Shown: positions 19,364 through 30,210, numbered from the stretch's first letter. The stretch: DNA of 64,000 nucleotides from Massilia violaceinigra (GCF_002752675.1 NZ_CP024608.1:3906001-3970000), one strand, 5' to 3'. Notes: generated by a model from the letters alone, not told the origin. A program made the numbers and translations.

Positions 19364-21091
19364 ATGAACAACGAATCATCGGCCACCATCACGGGGTCCG
19401 AAATACTTGTCCGTTGTCTGGCGGAAGAAGGCGTTAAACACGTTTTCGGTTATCCAGGCGGCGCCGTACTGTATATCTACGACGCCATCTTCAAGCAAGA
19501 CAAATTCCAACACGTCCTGGTACGCCATGAGCAGGCCGCCGTGCATGCGGCAGATGCCTATTCGCGCAGCTCGAACACCGTCGGCGTGGCCCTGGTCACC
19601 TCCGGTCCTGGTGTTACCAATGCCGTCACCGGCCTGGCAACGGCGTACATGGATTCGATCCCGATGGTCGTCATTTCCGGTCAGGTGCCCAGCACCGCGA
19701 TCGGCCAGGATGCCTTCCAGGAATGCGACACCGTCGGCATCACGCGTCCCTGCGTCAAGCACAACTTCCTGGTGAAGGATGTGAAAGACCTGGCCGCGAC
19801 GATCAAGAAAGCGTTCTTCATTGCGCGCACCGGCCGTCCCGGCCCGGTCCTGGTCGACATCCCCAAAGACATCAGCATGCACAAATGCGCCTACGACTAT
19901 CCGAAGGATATCGAGATGCGCTCGTACAAGCCGATCGACAAGGGCCATTCGGGCCAGATCCGCAAGGCCGTGCAACTGCTGCTGCAGGCTGAACGTCCGA
20001 TGATCTACACCGGCGGCGGCGTGATCCTGGCCAATGCCTCGCCCGAGCTGAACAAGCTGGTCGACAAACTCGGCTTCCCGGTCACCAACACCCTGATGGG
20101 CCTGGGCGGCTACCGCGCGTCGAGCGATAACTTCGTCGGCATGCCCGGCATGCACGGCACCTACGAAGCGAACATGGCGATGCAGCACTGCGACGTCCTG
20201 ATCGCCATCGGGGCGCGCTTCGACGACCGTGTGATCGGCAACCCGAAACACTTCGCCTCCAACCCGCGCAAGATCATCCACGTGGACATCGATCCATCGT
20301 CGATTTCCAAGCGCGTCAAGGTCGATATTCCCATCGTCGGCAACGTCAAGGACGTGCTGATCGAATTCCTCGCGCAGCTCGACGCCGCCGACGCCAAGGT
20401 CAATGCCGCCCCGTTGAAAGACTGGTGGAAGCAGATCGGCGAATGGCGCGGGCGCGACTGCCTGAAATTCGCCGAATCGGACCTGGTCATCAAGCCGCAA
20501 TCGGTGGTGCAAAAGGTCTGGGAAATCACCAAGGGCGACGCCTTCATCACCTCCGACGTCGGCCAGCACCAGATGTGGGCGGCCCAGTACTACCCGTTCG
20601 ACAAGCCGCGCCGCTGGATCAATTCCGGCGGCCTGGGCACGATGGGTGTGGGCTTGCCGTACGCCATGGGCGTGCAGATGGCCAATCCCGACGCGACGGT
20701 CGCCTGCATCACCGGCGAAGGCTCGATCCAGATGTGCATTCAGGAGCTGGCTACCTGCAAGCAATATCACCTGACGCCGAAAATCATTTTGCTCAACAAC
20801 CGCTTCCTCGGCATGGTGCGCCAGTGGCAGCAGATCGACTACGGTTCGCGCTATTCCGAGTCCTACATGGATTCGCTGCCGGACTTCTCGATGCTGGCCG
20901 AATCGTTCGGTCACGTCGGCATGAAGATCGAAAAGCCGGGCGACGTCGATGGTGCACTGAAAGAAGCTTTTGGGATGAAAGACCGCCTCGTGTTCATGAA
21001 CTTCATCACTGACCAGTCCGAAAACGTCTGGCCGATGGTCAAGGCCGGCAAGGGCTTGTCCGAAATGCTGCTCGGCTCGGAGGACCTGTAA
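19364..21091 (+). CDS. ilvB: Acetolactate synthase large (catalytic) subunit
   Basis: A 575-residue thiamine-diphosphate enzyme joining two pyruvates (or pyruvate + 2-oxobutyrate), the first common step to Val/Leu/Ile. The N-terminal domain has VFGYPGGAVLYIYD and the catalytic Glu in RHEQAAVHAADAYSR. The central FAD-type domain follows. The ThDP-binding GDG-type motif reads TGEGSIQMCIQELATC, followed by LNNRFLGMVRQWQ. Length and motifs are those of the biosynthetic, FAD-dependent enzyme. Its stop overlaps the ilvN start by one base. Confidence 0.97.
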   Translation: MNNESSATITGSEILVRCLAEEGVKHVFGYPGGAVLYIYDAIFKQDKFQHVLVRHEQAAVHAADAYSRSSNTVGVALVTSGPGVTNAVTGLATAYMDSIPMVVISGQVPSTAIGQDAFQECDTVGITRPCVKHNFLVKDVKDLAATIKKAFFIARTGRPGPVLVDIPKDISMHKCAYDYPKDIEMRSYKPIDKGHSGQIRKAVQLLLQAERPMIYTGGGVILANASPELNKLVDKLGFPVTNTLMGLGGYRASSDNFVGMPGMHGTYEANMAMQHCDVLIAIGARFDDRVIGNPKHFASNPRKIIHVDIDPSSISKRVKVDIPIVGNVKDVLIEFLAQLDAADAKVNAAPLKDWWKQIGEWRGRDCLKFAESDLVIKPQSVVQKVWEITKGDAFITSDVGQHQMWAAQYYPFDKPRRWINSGGLGTMGVGLPYAMGVQMANPDATVACITGEGSIQMCIQELATCKQYHLTPKIILLNNRFLGMVRQWQQIDYGSRYSESYMDSLPDFSMLAESFGHVGMKIEKPGDVDGALKEAFGMKDRLVFMNFITDQSENVWPMVKAGKGLSEMLLGSEDL

Positions 21092-21582
21092 TGCGCCATA
21101 TCATTTCTGTCCTGCTTGAAAACGAAGCCGGTGCGCTCTCGCGCGTGGTCGGGCTGTTCTCGGCCCGCGGCTACAACATTGAAACCCTGACCGTGGCGCC
21201 GACCGAAGACGCCACCCTGTCGCGCATGACCATCGTCACCAGCGGCTCGGACGATGTGATCGAACAGATCACCAAGCACCTGAACCGCCTGATCGAGGTG
21301 GTCAAGGTGGTCGACCTGACCGAGGGCGCGCATATCGAGCGCGAGCTCATGCTGATCAAGGTGCGCGCGGTCGGCAAGGAACGCGAAGAGATGAAGCGTA
21401 CCGCGGATATCTTCCGCGGCCGCATCATCGACGTGACGGAAAAGACCTACACGATCGAGCTGACCGGCAACAAGGGCAAGCTCGACGCGTTCATCGATTC
21501 CATCGACCGCGCCTCCATCCTCGAAACGGTACGTACCGGCGGGTCGGGTATCGGCCGCGGCGAACGCATCCTCAAAGTTTAA
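21091..21582 (+). CDS. ilvN: Acetolactate synthase small (regulatory) subunit
   Basis: A 163-residue regulatory subunit. The N-terminal ACT domain (MRHIISVLLENEAGALSRVVGLFSARGYNIETLTV) binds valine for feedback inhibition; the C-terminal half (IFRGRIIDVTEKTYTIELTG...) is the ALS_ss_C domain that activates the catalytic subunit. Translationally coupled to ilvB through a TAATG junction. Confidence 0.97.
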   Translation: MRHIISVLLENEAGALSRVVGLFSARGYNIETLTVAPTEDATLSRMTIVTSGSDDVIEQITKHLNRLIEVVKVVDLTEGAHIERELMLIKVRAVGKEREEMKRTADIFRGRIIDVTEKTYTIELTGNKGKLDAFIDSIDRASILETVRTGGSGIGRGERILKV

Positions 21583-22647
<1,065 letters not shown>

Positions 22648-22656
22648 GCGTACCAC

Positions 22657-22757
22657 CGTCGTTCCCGCGCCAAGGCGGCACTCGGCGGGAACCCAAGTTC
22701 GTAGATCCGCTCGTGGCTTCGGTACAAACTTGGGTTCCCGCCTGCGCGGGAACGACG
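22657..22757. repeat. Palindromic intergenic repeat, full-length copy
   Basis: A 101-bp element with near-perfect inverted arms: CGTCGTTCCCGCG...GGGAACCCAAGTTCGT on the left and the complement, ACTTGGGTTCCCGCC...CGCGGGAACGACG, on the right. It lies 10 bp after the ilvC stop. The same element occurs at 56214-56302. It could fold into a long hairpin and act as an mRNA 3' end or terminator. Confidence 0.8.
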
Positions 22758-22768
22758 AGTTAACGAGA

Positions 22769-22806
22769 TGTAATCAACCTTCTCAAATTTGCAAATTTTG
22801 ATTACA
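22769..22806. promoter_or_regulatory. Nested AT-rich dyad before the SIMPL gene
   Basis: A 9-bp inverted repeat TGTAATCAA...TTGATTACA (arms 22769-22777 and 22798-22806) encloses a perfect 14-bp palindrome AAATTTGCAAATTT (22785-22798). The strong AT content in a GC-rich genome suggests a regulator site; the binding protein is unknown. Confidence 0.45.
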
Positions 22807-22902
22807 ACGGTACGTGGTCCCTTCGATTCCGGGTATCGTCCGGGTTAACCAAGCTGATGAGGTTTCATACCTCGCGTGCTTGTCATTCACCTGGAGAAAA
22901 AC

Positions 22903-23652
22903 ATGTCCCTCAAAAAAATTGCATTAATCGCCGCCCTGACGCTCGCCACCCAGGCTTCCGCGCAGAACACGCTCGCGACCGCCGGCGCGCTGGTGATCGT
23001 TCCCGCCTACGGTGAAGTGACCCATCCGAATGACCAAGTCGTTGCCACTTTCTTTATCGAAGAGCAGGACAAGGACAAGGCCGCCGCCGCCTCGCGTGTG
23101 AACCAGAAGATGAAGCAGGGCACCGAGATCGTGCGCCGGGAAGACCCGAAAGCGATCCTGAAAACGGTCGGCTACTACACCTATCCGGTCTATCCGGAAG
23201 TGGCGCCGCGTCCCGACGGCCAGCCGCAGCCTCGTCCGCTCGTGCCGACCGGCTGGCGCGTCGGTCAGTATCTGGAAGTAAAAACCACCAACCTGGCCAA
23301 CCTGCCGAAAATGACGGCCGCCGTGCAGAAAATCCTGGCCCTGAACGGTCTCAATTTCGGCCTGTCGCCGGAAACCACCCGCAAGCTCGACGATCAGCGT
23401 CTCATCGCCACCTACAAGAACCTGAACGAACGCGTTTCCGCGATCGCCAGCGCCATGGGCCGCAAGATGAGCGAAGCGGTCATTGAGACGCTGGACTACG
23501 AAGGTTCCGGCAACTATGCTGGCCAGCAGGATGCTGCCCCGATGTTAATGCGCGCCGCCAAGGCCGAAGCGGCCGACGTGGCCGAACCGAGCTTCGAGCC
23601 TGGCGAAACCACCTTGCAGATGCGTCTTGTAGGAAAGGTGAAATTCAAGTAA
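22903..23652 (+). CDS. SIMPL-domain (DUF541) periplasmic protein
   Basis: A 249-residue protein with a signal peptide (KKIALIAALTLATQASA, cleavage near residue 20) followed by a SIMPL/DUF541 domain: VPAYGEVTHPNDQVVATFFIEEQD at the front, and repeated VNQKM / ISA-type helices with GLNFGLSPETTRK. ATG at 22903 has GGAG 8 bases upstream. Located between ilvC and pssA but separated by a repeat and an AT-rich dyad, so probably transcribed on its own. Function unknown; homologues are envelope oligomers. Confidence 0.82.
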   Translation: MSLKKIALIAALTLATQASAQNTLATAGALVIVPAYGEVTHPNDQVVATFFIEEQDKDKAAAASRVNQKMKQGTEIVRREDPKAILKTVGYYTYPVYPEVAPRPDGQPQPRPLVPTGWRVGQYLEVKTTNLANLPKMTAAVQKILALNGLNFGLSPETTRKLDDQRLIATYKNLNERVSAIASAMGRKMSEAVIETLDYEGSGNYAGQQDAAPMLMRAAKAEAADVAEPSFEPGETTLQMRLVGKVKFK

Positions 23653-23765
23653 AAGTATCTGATCGCTAAGTTGACGGTGCTCCCACTATAATAAGTGGCA
23701 AACCAGCCGCGTCCACTCTCGGACGCGGCCGCACGAAGCGATCCAATTACTTGAAACGGAAACAT

Positions 23766-24635
23766 ATGGCCACCTTCCCACGCCGCAGAAAGCCCTCAGT
23801 CCCGAAAGCGAAGGGTGGCAAGTTGTCCCGCTTTAGCAAGATTGGCCGCCAGCGGCTCGATGCCGACGGCAACCCGATGCGGCGCCGTGGAATCTACCTC
23901 TTACCGAATGCCTTCACCACCGCCGCGCTGTTCTGCGGCTTTTACGCCATCGTCATGGCCATGAACCAGCGCTTCGAGCACGCCGGCTGGGCCATTTTCA
24001 TCGCCATGATCCTCGATGGCCTCGACGGGCGCATCGCCCGCCTGACCAACACCCAATCCGAATTCGGCGCCCAGTACGACAGCCTGGCCGACATGGTGTC
24101 CTTCGGCGCCGCGCCGGCGCTGGTCATCTACGAATGGTCCCTGCGCGGCCTGGGCAAATTCGGCTGGCTGGCCGCCTTTGTCTACTGCGCCGCCGCGGCC
24201 TTGCGCCTGGCGCGCTTCAACACCAATATCGAAGTGGTCGACAAGCGCTTCTTCCAGGGCTTGCCCAGCCCGGCCGCCGCCGCCATGGTGGCCGGCTTCG
24301 TGCTGATGATGACCGACCTGGGGTTTTCCGGCGCCGAGCTGCCGTGGATCTCGTGGGGCATCGCGCTGTTCGCCGGCCTGACCATGGTCACCAACGTCCC
24401 GTTCTACAGCTTCAAGGACGTCAACTTCCGCAAATCGGTACCGTTCATCGTCGTGTTCCTGATCGCGCTGGCGCTGGCGCTGGTTTCGATCGACCCGCCA
24501 AAAGTGCTGATGCCGCTGTTTGTTATTTATGGTTTGTCCGGCTATGCCGTGTACGCGTGGCGCCTTGCCAAGGGCAAGCCAGTGAGCATCGTGCAGACCG
24601 CCGACGAACCTGTCGACCCGAGCGAACGCCGCTGA
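23766..24635 (+). CDS. pssA: CDP-diacylglycerol--serine O-phosphatidyltransferase
   Basis: A 289-residue membrane enzyme that makes phosphatidylserine, the precursor of phosphatidylethanolamine. The CDP-alcohol phosphotransferase signature D-G-x2-G-R...G-x3-D-x3-D is intact in DGLDGRIARL and EFGAQYDSLADM (about residues 81-107). About eight transmembrane helices follow a basic N-terminus (RRRKPSVPKAKGGK). ATG at 23766 is preferred to an upstream TTG. The place between ilvC and leuA is the usual Burkholderiales order. Confidence 0.93.
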   Translation: MATFPRRRKPSVPKAKGGKLSRFSKIGRQRLDADGNPMRRRGIYLLPNAFTTAALFCGFYAIVMAMNQRFEHAGWAIFIAMILDGLDGRIARLTNTQSEFGAQYDSLADMVSFGAAPALVIYEWSLRGLGKFGWLAAFVYCAAAALRLARFNTNIEVVDKRFFQGLPSPAAAAMVAGFVLMMTDLGFSGAELPWISWGIALFAGLTMVTNVPFYSFKDVNFRKSVPFIVVFLIALALALVSIDPPKVLMPLFVIYGLSGYAVYAWRLAKGKPVSIVQTADEPVDPSERR

Positions 24636-24698
24636 CCATCGATGCGATTCGATGGCGGCCGGCACGCACCCGCCTTACACTAGCCCAATGGAGCCGCC

Positions 24699-26243
24699 AT
24701 GACGAATTCGAATCGCCTGATCATTTTTGATACCACCCTGCGCGACGGCGAGCAATCGCCCGGCGCATCGATGACCAAGGATGAAAAGGTCCGCATTGCG
24801 CGCCAGCTGGAGCGCATGCGCGTCGACGTCATCGAGGCCGGCTTCGCGGCCGCCTCGCCGGGCGACTTCGAAGCCATTCGCGCCATTGCCAGCGCCGTGC
24901 GCGAATCGACCATCTGCTCGCTCTCGCGCGCCAACGACCGCGACATCGCGCGCGCCGCCGAAGCGCTGGCGCCGGCCGAACGCAAACGCATCCACACCTT
25001 CATCGCCACCTCGCCTCTGCACATGCAGATGAAGCTGCGCATGGAACCGGAACAGGTGCTCGAGCAGGCCAAAATCGCCATCCGCTGTGCGCGCCAGTAC
25101 ACCGACGACATCGAGTTTTCGCCCGAAGACGGCAGTCGTTCCGACGAAGACTTTCTGTGCCGCGTGCTCGAAGCGGTGATTGCCGAAGGCGCCACTACCA
25201 TCAACTTCCCCGACACCGTCGGCTACGCCGTGCCGGAGGTGTTTGGGGCCACCATCAAACGCCTGCGCGAGCGCATCCCCAACTCCGACAAGGCCGTCTG
25301 GTCGGTCCACTGCCACAACGATCTTGGCCTGGCGGTCGCCAACTCGCTGGCCGGCGTGATGATCGGCGGCGCGCGCCAGATCGAATGCACCATCAACGGC
25401 CTGGGCGAACGCGCCGGCAACACCGCGCTCGAAGAAGTCGTGATGGCGCTGCGCACCCGCAGCGACCACTTCGGCCTGGAGTTGGGCATCGACACCACCC
25501 AGATCGTGGCGGCGTCGAAAATGGTGTCGCAGATTACCGGCTTCGCCGTGCAGCCGAATAAGGCCGTGGTGGGTGCCAACGCCTTTGCGCACGCCTCCGG
25601 CATCCACCAGGATGGTATTTTGAAGGCGCGCGAAACGTACGAGATCATGCGCGCCGAAGACGTGGGCTGGGCCGCCAACAAGATCGTGCTGGGCAAGCTC
25701 TCCGGCCGTAACGCGTTCAAGGAACGCCTGCGGGAACTGGGCATGGAGCTCGAATCCGAAGCCGAAGTCAATGCCGCCTTTGCCCGTTTCAAGGAGCTGG
25801 CGGACCGCAAGTCCGAGATCTTTGATGAAGACATCATGGCGCTCGTCTCGGACGAAGAGCACGCGCAGGAAGACGAGCATTACCGCTTCGTGTCGCTGTC
25901 GCAGCGCTCCGAAACCGGCGAAATCCCGACCGCCAAAGTGGTGTTCGCGATCGGCGGCAAGGAGTTCGCATGCGAAGGCGAGGGCGATGGCCCGGTCGAC
26001 GCCACCGTCAACGCCATCGAAAAGGAAGCGGCCAGCGGCGCCGAACTGGTGCTGTTTTCGATCAATGCGATCAGCAACGGTACCCAGTCGCAGGGCGAGG
26101 TCACGATGCGCCTGTCGCGTTCGGGCCGCATCGTCAACGGCGTTGGGTCCGATCCGGATATCATCGTCGCCTCGGCCAAGGCTTACCTGTCAGGGCTGAA
26201 CAAGCTGCACTCGAAGATCGAGCGCGTCAACCCGCAGCAGTAG
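24699..26243 (+). CDS. leuA: 2-isopropylmalate synthase
   Basis: A 514-residue enzyme condensing acetyl-CoA with 2-oxoisovalerate, the first committed step to leucine. The catalytic TIM barrel begins [17 protein letters not shown]. Metal-binding [14 protein letters not shown] and the catalytic-domain motif [16 protein letters not shown] are present, and the C-terminal LeuA dimer domain (about residues 390-510) is the leucine-feedback site. It follows pssA by 63 bp and lies downstream of the shared Val/Leu/Ile genes. Confidence 0.97.
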   Translation: MTNSNRLIIFDTTLRDGEQSPGASMTKDEKVRIARQLERMRVDVIEAGFAAASPGDFEAIRAIASAVRESTICSLSRANDRDIARAAEALAPAERKRIHTFIATSPLHMQMKLRMEPEQVLEQAKIAIRCARQYTDDIEFSPEDGSRSDEDFLCRVLEAVIAEGATTINFPDTVGYAVPEVFGATIKRLRERIPNSDKAVWSVHCHNDLGLAVANSLAGVMIGGARQIECTINGLGERAGNTALEEVVMALRTRSDHFGLELGIDTTQIVAASKMVSQITGFAVQPNKAVVGANAFAHASGIHQDGILKARETYEIMRAEDVGWAANKIVLGKLSGRNAFKERLRELGMELESEAEVNAAFARFKELADRKSEIFDEDIMALVSDEEHAQEDEHYRFVSLSQRSETGEIPTAKVVFAIGGKEFACEGEGDGPVDATVNAIEKEAASGAELVLFSINAISNGTQSQGEVTMRLSRSGRIVNGVGSDPDIIVASAKAYLSGLNKLHSKIERVNPQQ

Positions 26244-26248
26244 CAGGC

Positions 26249-26929
26249 ATGCGCCTGTCCGCACTGTTCGTCGCTGGTTTGTGCGCCGCCGCCGGCGGCG
26301 TGCAGGCCAGCTCCTGCACGTTCGAGGAAATCCACTGGGCCCGCACCAGCGCCACCGGCGAGATCCTGGTGCGCGCGAGTTTCGGCACCGTGCGCAGCCT
26401 TGACCATGGAAAGACATGGCGCGACGTGACCGGCAAGCTCGCCGACCGCAGCGATACCGTGGCCGCCGGTGGTGGTGAATCCATTGTGTACACCGGCAGC
26501 GACGGCGTGCAGTACGCCACCCGCAGCACCAATCATCGCCGTCATCTGGTGCGCAAGGCCGCTGCTGGCGCGCCCTGGAAACGGCTCGAACTCAATTACG
26601 CCGGCACTGCCGCCCCGTATAACGCGGTGCTGGTGGGTGCGCAACAACGCACCCTGTACTTCATCGGCGGCGTCGATTCGCAAGCATCGCCGGTGCGCCC
26701 GAATGCCTTGTACCGCGCCAGCGCTGGCCGTGCCGAGAAGCTGGTGGACCTGGACGAAGCCCTGGCCGAAGGCGCGCGCGCCTTTTTCATCAGCGACGAC
26801 GGCAGCATGGCGTACGCCGGACCAAACAAGCTTTGGGTCAGTTTTGCCGCAGGCGCCAACTGGATCAACATCGACGGCCAGTCCCTGACCAAGCTGCCCT
26901 GGACGTTGTGCCACAAAACGCGCATGTGA
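26249..26929 (+). CDS. Secreted protein with Asp-box (sialidase-type) repeat
   Basis: A 226-residue protein with a signal peptide (MRLSALFVAGLCAAAGGVQA, cleavage near residue 20). The mature part looks like a small beta-propeller fragment: SLDHGKTWRDV (about residues 51-61) is a good Asp-box (S-x-D-x-G-x-T-W), and a weaker repeat lies near WVSFAAGANWINIDG. Only 5 bp after leuA, so it may be co-transcribed, although no metabolic link is evident. Not recognised beyond this. Confidence 0.7.
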   Translation: MRLSALFVAGLCAAAGGVQASSCTFEEIHWARTSATGEILVRASFGTVRSLDHGKTWRDVTGKLADRSDTVAAGGGESIVYTGSDGVQYATRSTNHRRHLVRKAAAGAPWKRLELNYAGTAAPYNAVLVGAQQRTLYFIGGVDSQASPVRPNALYRASAGRAEKLVDLDEALAEGARAFFISDDGSMAYAGPNKLWVSFAAGANWINIDGQSLTKLPWTLCHKTRM

Positions 26930-26946
26930 CGGCGCGCACGCATGCC

Positions 26947-26964
26947 TGCCGCCAGCTGGCGGCA
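26947..26964. other. Perfect 18-bp palindrome between convergent genes
   Basis: TGCCGCCAGCTGGCGGCA lies 18 bp after the stop at 26929, in the gap before the convergent gene ending at 27041. There is no T-run, so it is not a clear intrinsic terminator. It could be a binding site or a weak hairpin. Confidence 0.4.
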
Positions 26965-27040
26965 TCCTCGCTCGGCCCCGCCGCGCTTCGAGGACTTGTC
27001 GACCTCCCGAATGAACTTGAATGCCTTCTTCGCCAACGGC

Positions 27041-27781
27041 CTACCATTTCTGCCTGGTGGCCGCCTGTTCGCTCGGTTCGCAGGTGGTCGTCTTGTGCTG
27101 GATGCCGTTTTTCATGGTGTCCAGGCCATCGGGCGCGTGGTTCGATTCGACCGTGATGCAGTAGGTGCCGTCGGCGCCGACCACCCGGTAGCGCCGCCTG
27201 CTGTACGGGCCGGGATCGATAATCTCGGTCACCTTGGGCGCCTCATACCGGCGGTTGGGTACGGCGTCGGCCGCTGCCTGCAAACCCTGGGCCAGCCGGG
27301 TTGCCCCGTTGGTCACAGGCGCCGTGATCGGCTGCCCCGGATGGGCCTTGCGTAAATCCTGATCGATTTTCCCGATGCCGCGTCTGGCCTGCCGCATGAT
27401 CTCGGCCGCGCTTGGCGCTGGCGTGGGTGGCGCGTCCTCCGCCGCCACCTCGGCCGGCTGTTCGGCCGCAGGCTGGGCGGGGGCTTGCATTGGCGGCGCG
27501 GCGGGGGCAGGGCGCGCCGCCGCAGCAGCCACGCCAACCGTTTTTCTCAGGTCTGGCGGCACCGGTTTTGGTGCCGGCGTGTCCGCCTTCTTCGGTTGCG
27601 GCGTGATCGTGACCCACTGGATCGTCTGGACTGGATCGTTGTCGACCGGGGGGATGCGCCGGGCATATTGCCAGCCCACGATCAGCACAGCGTGCACGAG
27701 CAAGGTCAGCGCGAAAGCGGTGGTGTGGCGCTTGTCTGGAGTTGGCGCGAAGGTGAGGACCATGGCAGCAAGTATAGCCAT
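27041..27781 (-). CDS. TonB-like inner-membrane protein, Pro/Ala-rich
   Basis: A 246-residue protein. A short cytoplasmic start is followed by one transmembrane helix (about residues 20-38, TTAFALTLLVHAVLIVGW), a Pro/Ala/Lys-rich periplasmic stretch (about 50-130) as in TonB, and a compact C-terminal region with YRVVGADGTYCITVESN. No TonB C-terminal domain is recognisable. Start uncertain: ATG 27781 or 27763, neither with a clear ribosome-binding site. Runs convergently to the Asp-box gene. The 293 bp upstream to 28074 hold no recognisable feature. Confidence 0.65.
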   Translation of the reverse strand: MAILAAMVLTFAPTPDKRHTTAFALTLLVHAVLIVGWQYARRIPPVDNDPVQTIQWVTITPQPKKADTPAPKPVPPDLRKTVGVAAAAARPAPAAPPMQAPAQPAAEQPAEVAAEDAPPTPAPSAAEIMRQARRGIGKIDQDLRKAHPGQPITAPVTNGATRLAQGLQAAADAVPNRRYEAPKVTEIIDPGPYSRRRYRVVGADGTYCITVESNHAPDGLDTMKNGIQHKTTTCEPSEQAATRQKW

Positions 27782-28074
27782 GGTTTCGCTGGCGTAACAG
27801 AGGTGTGCTTTCCTGTTTTCATCGCTTCGCGAAAGTGGCGCCTGGCGGTACCAGTGGTGCCGCCAGGCGACCTGCGCTGCGGCACCGGGGAGTTTGAACG
27901 GCACATCATTTCGACAGCCGAGGCTGACGCAGCCGGCGAAGAAGGTGAACGGTTTCCGGGGACACGCAAGCCGACACAGCTTCCCCGCCAGTCGTGGTTA
28001 AATGGGGGTGGTGATTTTCGGTTCCTTCAAAGCGACTTGGGGAGTGGCGAACGGATGGCGATGTTAATGGCGGT

Positions 28075-28863
28075 ATGGTCATGCGGCTGAGCTATCTGTT
28101 TCTGTTGCCGGCGCTGGCGCTGGCGCTGCGCCTCGCGCATGGCGCTGAAACCGTGCAGCTGGCGACCTACTATGAATACGTGCCGTGGTTCGTGCCAGGC
28201 CAGCCTTCCGCCGGCCTCAACGCCCGGCTAGCTGGCAAGCTCAACAGCCTTTCCGGCGGGCGCTATCACTTTGAATCGGTCTATATTCCGCGCCGGCGGC
28301 TCGATGTGCTCTTGCAAAACGGAAAGGTCGCCATCGTCGTTCCCTGGGTGCATCCACGCTTTTTTGACGATCCCGGACGTACGCGCTATCTCTGGACCGG
28401 CGCCCTGATGAACGATGAATCGCTGGTGGTCTCGCCGCGCGCGGCGCCGCTGGAGTACAACGGGCCGGACTCCCTGCGCGGCAAGCGTTTCGGTGCCCCG
28501 AGCGGGCACCGCTTTCCCGACCTGGACCCGCTGATTGCGGCCGGCGAGATTACCCGCGTCGATGTGCCGCAAATCAAGAATGCGCTACAGATGATCGTCT
28601 CGAACCGGCGCCTGGACTTTACCATTGTCGACCGTTCCACCCTGGACGCGCTCAGGAATGATGCCTTCATGGACCCGGCGCTGCTGCATGTGGCGAGCCG
28701 GCCCAGGACGGCATCGTACGAGCGCGGCATCCTTGTGCCGCTCGATCAACCCGAGCTGTATCGCTTCCTGCAGGGCGCGGTCGATGCCTTAAGGCGCGAG
28801 CACAACTGGCTGGCGCCGCATAAGCGCTTGCCGGACAAGCGGGCTGTCACGGCCGACAAATAG
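28075..28863 (+). CDS. Periplasmic amino-acid-binding-like protein (SBP_bac_3 type)
   Basis: A 262-residue protein with a signal peptide (residues 1-23, ending AHGA) and the overall pattern of family-3 solute-binding proteins: VQLATYYEYVPWF at the start, SLRGKRFGAPSGHRF at the hinge, and LDFTIVDRSTLDAL. The typical arginine/aspartate ligand positions are not obvious and there are no permease genes beside it. It may be a stand-alone sensor or binding protein, as is common in this genus. The start may be 28075 or 28081. Confidence 0.72.
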   Translation: MVMRLSYLFLLPALALALRLAHGAETVQLATYYEYVPWFVPGQPSAGLNARLAGKLNSLSGGRYHFESVYIPRRRLDVLLQNGKVAIVVPWVHPRFFDDPGRTRYLWTGALMNDESLVVSPRAAPLEYNGPDSLRGKRFGAPSGHRFPDLDPLIAAGEITRVDVPQIKNALQMIVSNRRLDFTIVDRSTLDALRNDAFMDPALLHVASRPRTASYERGILVPLDQPELYRFLQGAVDALRREHNWLAPHKRLPDKRAVTADK

Positions 28864-29091
28864 GAGCCTTGGTGTTTATCCGGAAGTTTTTATCGTCGTC
28901 TGGCCCCGCTCCAGAGAGGTCCGATACGGGCCACGACTGAATTGACGAGATGCGCGAACAGCGGATTGCGCCGTGGCGCCCAGGATGTCACGGCAGTTCG
29001 GCCGGCGGTATGGCACATCCCGCCGTTTTCCACTCAGCCAGCGCGCAGCCCGTGCGCTTCCTGAGCCACCACCACGATACGGAGTGCGACT

Positions 29092-30210
29092 ATGCCATGG
29101 ACTAAAGCGGTCAATACAGCAGTAGCGGCAGATGCCTGGAATTGCCTGGTAAGCGTTATGCCAGACTGCACCCCCGAGCAAGCGCGCCGACACGCACTTC
29201 TTGACCCGACTATTGCTTACTTTTTTCACTGCCGCGAGCCGATGCTGGTCTCCAATCCCGCATGGCCGTCACCGCGACAATTGAATGCCGGTGATTGCGC
29301 CTTCTTCACCGGAACGCCTTCACCCGGCAGTGCGCCGCAGGCGGACGCTTACACCAAGACCGGGATGAGCATTGCCTACGTGAATCACCTTAGCCCGGAG
29401 AATCTGCTGAAAGTGCTGTGCTACGTCGACACTGACGGCAATGCCGCAGTGGATGTAGTCTGCATCTTCGCGGCAAACCTCAATGCGACGCTCCCTCCTG
29501 ATTACACGGCGCTTGCGCCCCGCATCACGCCCCCGCCAGGCGGAACCTACGCCTGCGCCAACGAGCGAACGCTCAACACCTTGAATTCGGGTGCCATCGC
29601 GACCTTGCAACTGCGTGGAATCACAGTGCTGTTAACATTCCTGGGCAACAACGACGCCGCTGGCTGGAGCAATTTTCCCACTGCCGAACTGGCGGGTAAC
29701 TTCGTCGATCAGCTGGCCCATGTGGTCAGCACCTACGGCCTGGATGGCATCGACATCGACGACGAATATTCCGATCGACCGCCGTCGCCGGTCATGCCGC
29801 TGGTAACGGTGACAAGCATGATCAAGAAGGCCATGCCCGACAAAATCCTGTCCAAGGCGCTGTTCCAAGACCTCGACGCGTTCCAGCCTGTTTATAACAA
29901 CATGACGCTTGGAGAGACGCTCACCTACGGTTGGGAGATGAGCTACGGCGGCGATCCCGCCTCGCGTCTTAGTCCGTACACGGAATTCATGAAGCCGGCC
30001 ACGTTGGCCCTGGGCTTCGAGGCGCCGTCGGGGTTGCCTGTCGCGCGTACCGTTGAGTGGCTCAAGGAGGGCGGGTACGCCGGCGCGATGGTCTATGCGT
30101 TCGAGATGGATGACGACGCGAATTTGCTCGGCGAGCTCATCATCAAATGGTGCGGACCCGACGCGTGGTGCAAGTCGGACCAGTGCGCCGATGGTACGGC
30201 GCCTGGCTGA
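29092..30210 (+). CDS. GH18-like glycosidase (EndoS/ChiA type)
   Basis: A 372-residue protein. The catalytic DxxDxDxE motif of glycoside hydrolase family 18 is intact in GLDGIDIDDEYSD (Asp/Asp/Glu near residues 218-225). GMSIAYVNHLSPENLLK fits the first barrel strand and TLTYGWEMSYGG and GAMVYAFEMDDDANL the late strands. The preceding ~75 residues are of unknown type. No signal peptide is visible, which is unusual for chitinase-like enzymes. The nearest described group is endo-beta-N-acetylglucosaminidases such as EndoH/EndoS. Monocistronic; the 228 bp upstream show no clear promoter. Confidence 0.75.
   Translation: MPWTKAVNTAVAADAWNCLVSVMPDCTPEQARRHALLDPTIAYFFHCREPMLVSNPAWPSPRQLNAGDCAFFTGTPSPGSAPQADAYTKTGMSIAYVNHLSPENLLKVLCYVDTDGNAAVDVVCIFAANLNATLPPDYTALAPRITPPPGGTYACANERTLNTLNSGAIATLQLRGITVLLTFLGNNDAAGWSNFPTAELAGNFVDQLAHVVSTYGLDGIDIDDEYSDRPPSPVMPLVTVTSMIKKAMPDKILSKALFQDLDAFQPVYNNMTLGETLTYGWEMSYGGDPASRLSPYTEFMKPATLALGFEAPSGLPVARTVEWLKEGGYAGAMVYAFEMDDDANLLGELIIKWCGPDAWCKSDQCADGTAPG

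Noticed and set aside
29010..29030. TGGCACATCCCGCC before the GH18-like gene
   Set aside because: No GC at the required 10-bp distance from GG, so it is not an RpoN site.
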